64,000 nt of DNA from Niabella drilacis (GTDB lineage: Bacteria; Bacteroidota; Bacteroidia; Chitinophagales; Chitinophagaceae), in the NCBI RefSeq assembly GCF_900101395.1, contig NZ_FMZO01000004.1:187367-251366 (forward strand), written 5' to 3'. Shown here one piece after another: positions 58,182-64,000 of the stretch. The notes beneath the pieces are model-generated. The model was given only the letters and a program-made list of their open reading frames with translations, was not told where the DNA came from and ran no database searches. The position numbers were made by a program, and so were the translations under genes. The first letter of the stretch is position 1. Each line of letters starts with the position of its first letter.

Positions 58182-61163
58182 ATGTACATGAGAAGATTGT
58201 TTGCAGTAATGCAGGTTCTTGTACTGTTATGGTTGCCTGCTGTTTTAAATGCACAGACCAGGACCGTAACGGGTATTGTTACCGACTCAAAAACGGGGCA
58301 GCCGCTGGCGGGTGTAACCATTACGGTGGTGGGAACCAATATAGCCGCGCTGACAGATACGACCGGGGCTTACCGGGTGGCTGTGGATAGCAGGGCAGAT
58401 CGCCTGACCTTTTCATCGATCGGGTATACGGAGCAGCGGGTGCCCATTGCGGGCGCACAGTTAAATGTAAGGCTGGTGCCGGAAATTACCAACCTGGATA
58501 ATGTGGTCGTCATTGCTTATGGTACCCGTCGCAAAACAGATTTAACGGGTGCTGTAACAGCGATAACAGCCAAGGATTTCCAGAAAGGGAATATTGCATC
58601 TTCCGAGCAGTTATTGCAGGGGAAAGTTGCCGGCCTTCAGGTAACCAGCGGGGGCGGTGCTGCAGGTGGCGGCAGTAAAATCCGGATCCGGGGCGCAGCT
58701 TCCTTAAATGCCAGTAATGATCCGTTAATCGTTATTGATGGAGTACCGGTTGAAGGAAATTCGGTATCCGGATCGGCCAACCTGTTAAATACCATTAACC
58801 CCAATGATATTGAAAGCATCAGTATCTTAAAGGATGCCTCTGCTACCGCGTTGTATGGGTCGCGTGCCACCAACGGGGTTATGATCATAACCACAAAGAA
58901 AGGTGCTTCCGGAAAGCCCCGGTTCAATTTCAACACAAGAGGATCGCTGGGAGTGGTTGCCAAAAAGATCGACGTGCTTTCCGGCGACCAGATAAGGGAT
59001 ATCGTAAATGCCAGTGGTAACAATACCTATATACCATTGCTGGGTACGGCCAATACCGACTGGCAAAATGAGATCTATCGCTCTGCTGCCGGCTTTGATA
59101 ACAACCTGAGCGTATCGGGCCGTGCCGATTTGGGTACTTCTGTAAAACTGCCTTACCGGCTGTCTGCAGGTTATTTAACACAGCAGGGGAATCTTAAAAC
59201 AAATAATTTTGACCGTTTTACAACAGCGCTGAATCTTAACCCGAAATTCTTCCAGGATCATCTGAGTATAAATATTAACGCCAAGTATGCCAATACAAAA
59301 AATGTTTTTGCAGATGAAGGCGCCATCGGGGCTGCGGTTGCGTTTGATCCTACGCAAAGCGTTCGTAAAGACTGGAACCGCTTCTCTGGTTTTTATGAAT
59401 GGGTGCAGGCAAACGGGGATGTAAACAAAAATGCATCAAGAAACCCGGTGGCCCTTTTGGAATTAAAGGATAACCGCTCCTCAGTGGATCGTTTTATCGG
59501 CAATGTTCAGTTAGATTATAAGCTGCATTTCTTACCGGATCTTCATGTACTTGTGAACCTGGGTGTTGATCAGAGCACAGGTTCCGGAACCGCAATACTG
59601 GATTCAACATCGGCCATTTCGGTGACTGATTTTTCAGGATTAGGTAATATTTCCCGGTATAAGCAAAGCAAAAAAAGCCAGTTGGCAGATGTACAGCTCT
59701 TCTACCAGAAAGACCTTTCGGACGGATATAAGATCGATGCATTGCTGGGCCATGGGTACCAGGATTTCTTTACGACCGACTATAATTTTTATAACCTGTA
59801 CCAGACAGGAAAAGAAGTGCCGGGGCAGGAGATCAATTATCCCGTGGTAAAGAACGGGTATGGGATCGACTCCTACCTGGGGCGGCTGAATTTTACCATG
59901 GCCGGCAACTATTTGCTTACGGCTACCTTGCGAAGAGATGCCAGTTCCAAATTTTCCAGGGAAAACAGGGTGGGCTACTTTCCTTCTTTTGCATTTGCAT
60001 GGAAGCTGAAGGAGGCATTCTTCCAGAGTACTTCAATCAATGAATTGAAATTACGCCTGGGCTGGGGTATTACCGGTCAGCAGGATGGTATCGCCTATAA
60101 CAGCTACCTTCCATTGTACTACCAGTCACAGTCTTCGGCGCAATACCAGTTTGGGGATGTGTTTTACAGGCTTTACCGTCCGACAGCGTTTAACAAAGAC
60201 CTGAAATGGGAAACATCCGGTACATTTAACGCGGGGATCGACTTCGCGTTTGCACAAAACCGGATCAACGGATCCATGGATGTTTATTCCAAACGGACCA
60301 AAAACCTTTTGAGTTATGTTGATATTGCACCCGGCTCCAATTTTGATATTACACAACTTCGGAATATTGGTGAGCTAAAGAATACCGGGTTCGAATTTTC
60401 AATCAATACGGTACCCTATAAAAATGAAGATTTTTCCTGGGACCTGAATTTCAACTTTACCTACAACAAATCCGAGATCAAGGCTTTATATTCTAATGTA
60501 AAGGATCCTGAGTATAAAGGATTTCCCGTTAGCGGTATCACCGGGGGAACCGGCAATAAGGTAGGTATACATGCAGTGGGCTATGCGCCCTATACCTTTT
60601 TTGTACGGCAGCAGGTTTATGACTCCGGGGGCAAACCGATTGAAGGATTATATGAAGATGTGAACCGGGATGGAAAGATCAGCGACGCGGATAATAGCTA
60701 CTATAAAAAACCGGCACCGGACTTTTTATTTGGCATGGCCACGGGCGTTACCTATAAAAAGCTGAGCGTTGGCATCACCGGGCATGGAATGGCCGGCAAC
60801 TATCTTTATAATAACTACAATGCTAATTCAGCGGTGTTACGAAATGTACTGAACCCGGTTATCTCCCTTGGCAATACGGGTGCTAATTACCTTGAAACAA
60901 ACTTTGCAAATAACCAATACCTTTCCAACTACTATATTGAAAACGCCAGTTTCTTCCGGATTGATAATATCAATATGGGATACAACTTTGGAAAAATCAG
61001 CCAGAGCCGGTTCCGGTTGTCGGTTAATGCCAGTGTTCAGAATGTTGCGGTATTTACGAAGTATTCCGGAGCGGATCCGGAGAGTGCCAATTCGAGTGGC
61101 GTGGACAACAATATCTATCCCAGACCCAGAATTTTTTCTCTTGGGGCAAACCTGGATTTTTAA
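58182..61163 (+). CDS. SusC/RagA family TonB-dependent transporter (pair 2, starch-type locus)
   Basis: A 993-residue outer-membrane importer. A signal peptide ending PAVLNAQ is followed by a carboxypeptidase-regulatory-like domain (GIVTDSKTGQPLAGVTITVVG), the TonB-box-like NVVVIAYGTRRKTDLTGAV, and the plug (LLQGKVAGLQVTSGGGAAGG, KIRIRGAASLNASNDPLIVIDG, ILKDASATALYGSRATNGVMIITT). The barrel ends SLGANLDF. It should import alpha-glucan oligosaccharides released by the divergent GH13 enzyme and held by the downstream SusD/SusE proteins. The ATG at 58182 is chosen over a TTG at 58176. It is regulated through three palindromes in the divergent region. Confidence 0.95.
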   Translation: MYMRRLFAVMQVLVLLWLPAVLNAQTRTVTGIVTDSKTGQPLAGVTITVVGTNIAALTDTTGAYRVAVDSRADRLTFSSIGYTEQRVPIAGAQLNVRLVPEITNLDNVVVIAYGTRRKTDLTGAVTAITAKDFQKGNIASSEQLLQGKVAGLQVTSGGGAAGGGSKIRIRGAASLNASNDPLIVIDGVPVEGNSVSGSANLLNTINPNDIESISILKDASATALYGSRATNGVMIITTKKGASGKPRFNFNTRGSLGVVAKKIDVLSGDQIRDIVNASGNNTYIPLLGTANTDWQNEIYRSAAGFDNNLSVSGRADLGTSVKLPYRLSAGYLTQQGNLKTNNFDRFTTALNLNPKFFQDHLSININAKYANTKNVFADEGAIGAAVAFDPTQSVRKDWNRFSGFYEWVQANGDVNKNASRNPVALLELKDNRSSVDRFIGNVQLDYKLHFLPDLHVLVNLGVDQSTGSGTAILDSTSAISVTDFSGLGNISRYKQSKKSQLADVQLFYQKDLSDGYKIDALLGHGYQDFFTTDYNFYNLYQTGKEVPGQEINYPVVKNGYGIDSYLGRLNFTMAGNYLLTATLRRDASSKFSRENRVGYFPSFAFAWKLKEAFFQSTSINELKLRLGWGITGQQDGIAYNSYLPLYYQSQSSAQYQFGDVFYRLYRPTAFNKDLKWETSGTFNAGIDFAFAQNRINGSMDVYSKRTKNLLSYVDIAPGSNFDITQLRNIGELKNTGFEFSINTVPYKNEDFSWDLNFNFTYNKSEIKALYSNVKDPEYKGFPVSGITGGTGNKVGIHAVGYAPYTFFVRQQVYDSGGKPIEGLYEDVNRDGKISDADNSYYKKPAPDFLFGMATGVTYKKLSVGITGHGMAGNYLYNNYNANSAVLRNVLNPVISLGNTGANYLETNFANNQYLSNYYIENASFFRIDNINMGYNFGKISQSRFRLSVNASVQNVAVFTKYSGADPESANSSGVDNNIYPRPRIFSLGANLDF

Positions 61164-61183
61164 CCCGATAAATTCAGCAAAAA

Positions 61184-62773
61184 ATGAAACATTATATAGT
61201 CGCACTATTTAGCCTGGTAACGCTTTTTTCCTGCGGAAAAAAGCTGGATATCTATCCAACAAATGCAATGACCCCCGGGGAGGTTTACAAAACGACCGAA
61301 GGCTATAAAGGAGTTCTTGCAAAAATTTATGCAACGCTCTCGGGCACCGGAAACCAGGGACCTGCTGGAGACCCGGATATTGGCGGCGGGTTGGATGAAG
61401 GCTCGCAGGTGCCGTTCATCAGGGCTTTTTTTAATGCACAGGAACTGCCCACAGATGAAGCAGTAGTTGCCTGGAATGACCAGACGATCCAGGATTTTCA
61501 TAACCTGAAAGTTACCAGCGGCGATCCGTTCCTCAAAGGGATGTATGCCCGGCCGATATGGAATATTACGCTGATCAATGAATACATCCGGCAGACAAGC
61601 GATTCTGCAATGAAGGCCAATGGTATTTCGGATGCAGACGCGGCAGGTATTAAGGCAACACGGGGCGAAGCCCGCTTTATGCGCGCATTTAACTACTGGG
61701 TAATGCTGGACCTGTTTGGCAAATCGACCTTTATTACGGAAGCAGATCCGATCGGGTATTTTTTGCCCCGGGAGATCTCGCGGAAGGATCTGTTTGCTTA
61801 TATAGAAACCGAGTTGAAAACAGCCCTGACGGAGCTGCCGCCGGCAAAAACGGTTGAGTACGGGAGGGTTGACCAGGGCGCAGCCAATGCGCTGCTGGCG
61901 CGTCTGTATCTGAATGCTGTTGTATATACCGGCACGCCGAAATATACGGAGGCGATCACTTATGCAAAGAATGTGATCAATGCCGGGTATAAGCTTGCGG
62001 ATAATTACAGGAGCCTGTTTATGGCGGATAATAATATCAATGGCAGGGATGAGTTCATTTTTACGGCCAACTGCGATGGGCTTACCGGCAAGGCCTATGG
62101 AAATACTACTTTTTTCATTCATGCGGCGGCAGGTGACGATAATAAAGAGTTCGGGGCCAACTCGGGCTGGTTCGGGTACAGGGCAACAAAAGGGCTGGCC
62201 GTGCTGTTCCCGGATCTTTCCGGTAATACTGATAAACGGGCCATGTTTAAGACCAGTAAGTTTGATGCTACGTTGAACCAGGCGGAGATCGATGATGTTA
62301 CGAATTTTACAAACGGGCTGCACGTTAACAAGTACCGGAACATCCGGCTGGATGGGGGAGAAGTAAGTGATCCGAATTCTGAGTTTGCCGATATTGATTT
62401 CCCGATCATCCGGCTTCCGGAGCTTTACCTTATTTATGCAGAAGCGGTATTGCGGGGAGGTACCGGGGGCGACCTGGCCACAGCCCGGTCCTACGTCAAC
62501 CTGATCCGGTCCAGGGCCGGAGCCACCTCCATCAATCTTTCTGACCTTACACTGCAATTTGTCCTTGATGAAAGAGGCCGGGAGCTTTACTGGGAATCGC
62601 ACCGCAGAACGGACCTGGTACGCTACAACCTGCTTACAACCGGAACCTATTTATGGCCCTGGAAAGGAGGTGTCGCCAGCGGAACAGCGGTGAACAGCAA
62701 GTACAATATTTACCCGGTACCTGCGGCCAATATAAGCTCTAATAGTAATTTATCGCAAAATAATGGCTATTAA
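61184..62773 (+). CDS. RagB/SusD family lipoprotein (pair 2)
   Basis: A 529-residue surface glycan-binding lipoprotein partnering the upstream SusC. The lipoprotein signal MKHYIVALFSLVTLFSC has Cys17, followed by GKKLDIYPTNAMTP. TPR-like helices (TRGEARFMRAFNYWVMLDLFGKSTFI, GRVDQGAANALLARLYLNAVVYTG) and the C-terminal ERGRELYWESHRRTDLVRYN motif are diagnostic. Substrate is inferred as starch-like from the neighbouring GH13 and SusE genes. It starts 20 bp after susC, and its end overlaps the possible upstream start of the SusE gene. Confidence 0.95.
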   Translation: MKHYIVALFSLVTLFSCGKKLDIYPTNAMTPGEVYKTTEGYKGVLAKIYATLSGTGNQGPAGDPDIGGGLDEGSQVPFIRAFFNAQELPTDEAVVAWNDQTIQDFHNLKVTSGDPFLKGMYARPIWNITLINEYIRQTSDSAMKANGISDADAAGIKATRGEARFMRAFNYWVMLDLFGKSTFITEADPIGYFLPREISRKDLFAYIETELKTALTELPPAKTVEYGRVDQGAANALLARLYLNAVVYTGTPKYTEAITYAKNVINAGYKLADNYRSLFMADNNINGRDEFIFTANCDGLTGKAYGNTTFFIHAAAGDDNKEFGANSGWFGYRATKGLAVLFPDLSGNTDKRAMFKTSKFDATLNQAEIDDVTNFTNGLHVNKYRNIRLDGGEVSDPNSEFADIDFPIIRLPELYLIYAEAVLRGGTGGDLATARSYVNLIRSRAGATSINLSDLTLQFVLDERGRELYWESHRRTDLVRYNLLTTGTYLWPWKGGVASGTAVNSKYNIYPVPAANISSNSNLSQNNGY

Positions 62774-62783
62774 ACGATTTGCT

Positions 62784-63593
62784 ATGAAACAGATATATTT
62801 TTTAATGACAGTTTTGGTTGCCTTTTTAACACTTTTTTCGGCCTGTAAAAAAGATGAGCATCAGGTTGTTTTTGAAGGTGGAACCGCTCCGGTATTATCC
62901 GCATCCTCAACATCTGCTATCGTATTACTTTCTGAAAATAAAACCAATGATGCCATTCGTTTTAACTGGACGAACCCTGATTATCAATTTAATACCGGCA
63001 TCAGCTCCCAGGACGTAACCTATACCCTGCAGGTGGATACAGCAGGCCAGGGATTTAAGGGGCGGGTTTCTGAAAGAGCTGTGACCAACGACCTGGCAAC
63101 CACCCTGACGGTTGCCGAGCTGAATAAGATGGTACTGGATCTCGGAGTGGCGCCGGAAACGGAGCGGGTAGTAGAGTTCCGGATCAAATCGACGATATCC
63201 GGAACAGCTGCATTGTACTCGAATGTTGTACCGGTAAAAACGACCCCCTATGCCGATGTGAAATACCCTGTGCCGGCAAAACTCTTTATTGTAGGCAATG
63301 CTACACCGGGGGGATGGAATAACCCGGTACCGGCTGATCAGCAGTTCACCCTGGCAGATGCAACGAATTTCGAGATTACCATTCCGCTTACCGCAGGAGG
63401 GTCCTACCTGTTCATTCCTGTTAACGGCAGCTGGGGCGCTAAATATGGTGCGGATGGAGACTCTGGAAGCAATAACCCGGCCGGGGATAACTTTAAACCG
63501 GAAGGAGGAGACATGATCGCGCCTTCGGTATCCGGTACCTACAAAATAACAGTTGATTTTAAAACAGGGAAATTCACGGTCACCAAGATCTGA
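62784..63593 (+). CDS. SusE/SusF-type outer-membrane starch-binding lipoprotein
   Basis: A 269-residue lipoprotein (signal MKQIYFLMTVLVAFLTLFSAC, with Cys21). The N-terminal SusE domain (~25-150) carries the phrase SASSTSAIVLLSENKTNDAIRFNWTNPDYQF. The C-terminal domain (KLFIVGNATPGGWNNPVPADQQFT...TYKITVDFKTGKFTVTKI) resembles the starch-binding units of SusE/SusF. It has one such unit, fewer than Bacteroides SusE/F. It helps hold alpha-glucan at the cell surface beside SusCD. The ATG at 62784 gives a clean lipoprotein signal; an ATG at 62763 inside the susD end is possible. Confidence 0.9.
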   Translation: MKQIYFLMTVLVAFLTLFSACKKDEHQVVFEGGTAPVLSASSTSAIVLLSENKTNDAIRFNWTNPDYQFNTGISSQDVTYTLQVDTAGQGFKGRVSERAVTNDLATTLTVAELNKMVLDLGVAPETERVVEFRIKSTISGTAALYSNVVPVKTTPYADVKYPVPAKLFIVGNATPGGWNNPVPADQQFTLADATNFEITIPLTAGGSYLFIPVNGSWGAKYGADGDSGSNNPAGDNFKPEGGDMIAPSVSGTYKITVDFKTGKFTVTKI

Positions 63594-63613
63594 AACCAAT
63601 AGAAACGATTATT

Positions 63614-64000
63614 ATGAAGAAACATATTCTTATATTCCTGCTGCTTGCGATGGCTTTTGTGGCCTGTAATAAAGAAAAGGCGTTGCCTTATTATCAGCCG
63701 GGAGAAGCTGTTACGCTAAACTCCTCCACAACGTCGGTAGTACTGTCGGCAGCAAATGCAGACCAAAAGGTAATGGTGCTTAGCTGGACAGATCCCCGGC
63801 TGGCGGTGGATACAGCGAACTATAAATTTGTAGTAGAGATAGCGCCCAACGGCACCCATTTTGCAAAGCCGTTCAGTTATACAGTAAATGGCGGTCAATA
63901 TGGTATAGGTGTTCCCGGTGCCGACCTGAATAATATGCTGATCGCCTGGGGGGCTGGTTATGGTGCTGCAACGGACCTGGAGATCCGGGTAAAATCATCT
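63614..64000 (+). CDS. Second SusE-domain lipoprotein, 5' part only
   Basis: The first 129 codons of a lipoprotein (MKKHILIFLLLAMAFVAC, with Cys18), running off the window. LNSSTTSVVLSAANADQKVMVLSWTDPRLAVDTANYKFVVEIAP matches the same SusE domain as the preceding gene. FAKPFSYTVNGGQYGIGVPGADLNNMLIAWG continues it. It is probably a further surface glycan-binding protein of the same operon, 20 bp after the previous stop. The C-terminal domains are not visible. Confidence 0.85.
   Translation, partial: MKKHILIFLLLAMAFVACNKEKALPYYQPGEAVTLNSSTTSVVLSAANADQKVMVLSWTDPRLAVDTANYKFVVEIAPNGTHFAKPFSYTVNGGQYGIGVPGADLNNMLIAWGAGYGAATDLEIRVKSS

Noticed and set aside
61205-62602. A 465-codon minus-strand open frame opposite susD-2
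   Set aside because: Same reason: a shadow of the SusD gene, rich in Arg/Ile/Cys, without family features.
1-64000. tRNA, rRNA, CRISPR arrays, prophage or transposase genes
   Set aside because: Scanning the gaps showed no cloverleaf or rRNA sequence, no regularly spaced repeat-spacer series, and no transposase or integrase reading frame.

Overview
The window is chromosomal DNA from a member of the Bacteroidota, most likely family Chitinophagaceae. Supporting signs are two SusC/SusD pairs, the gliding-linked gene gldE beside ssb and mutY, a futalosine-type menaquinone gene (mqnC), a fused MurF-alanine racemase, a long amidophosphoribosyltransferase, and recurrent TAnnTTTG promoter elements in place of sigma70 boxes. 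Several genes start with TTG or GTG, and Shine-Dalgarno sequences are rare. No rRNA, tRNA, CRISPR array, prophage or transposase gene was seen.

Layout. 1-6.4 kb: partial flavoprotein, mqnC, a Fic protein, an IscA/ErpA-type Fe-S protein, TerC, and MurF-Alr. 6.4-13.4 kb: a palindromic non-coding element, a PAP2 phosphatase with a C-terminal beta-barrel, lspA, a small secreted Cys-rich protein, a second Fic protein with a striking operator array, fumC, and a WG-repeat protein. 13.5-24.9 kb: enoyl-CoA hydratase, a DUF1800/DUF1501 pair, a YtxH protein, a two-gene version of a hybrid two-component system, and a large RCC1-repeat surface protein. 25-34.9 kb: a minus-strand block of mutY, ssb, gldE, DUF3109 and an ABC ATPase, then HU, a TPR protein, a 30-residue ribosomal-type protein, RNase G, YqgE, a glycosyltransferase and SixA. 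35.5-41.9 kb: SusC/SusD pair 1 and a heptaheme lipoprotein cytochrome. 42-50 kb: purF, DUF2461, a YtrA-type regulator with its ABC transporter, and ligA. 50-64 kb: an outer-membrane barrel/propeller pair, a NUDIX/winged-helix regulator, and a starch-type utilisation locus: a GH13 lipoprotein divergent from susC-susD-susE-susE-like, which runs off the window.

Regulation is unusually readable. Each Fic gene has its own palindromic repeats on its own promoter. The ABC operon has a YtrA-type operator (AGTGTA-N12-TACACT). The amylase/susC divergent region has three TGTGTAC-N3-GTACACA palindromes placed on the promoters. fumC has a 21-bp palindrome upstream of its -7 box and a 20-bp perfect hairpin in its predicted leader. 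The barrel/propeller operon has a TACGACA-T-TGTCGTA palindrome.

Several gaps hold interspersed palindromic elements: one family with CCACAGAG/CTCTGTGG ends (17.3, 45.0 and 47.5-47.9 kb), one 0.2-kb element at 6.4-6.6 kb, and a REP-like hairpin at 12.3 kb. The most original leads are the self-regulation signature of the Fic-winged-helix proteins and a membrane-hairpin segment inserted inside the C-terminal Fn3-like domain of the RCC1 surface protein.
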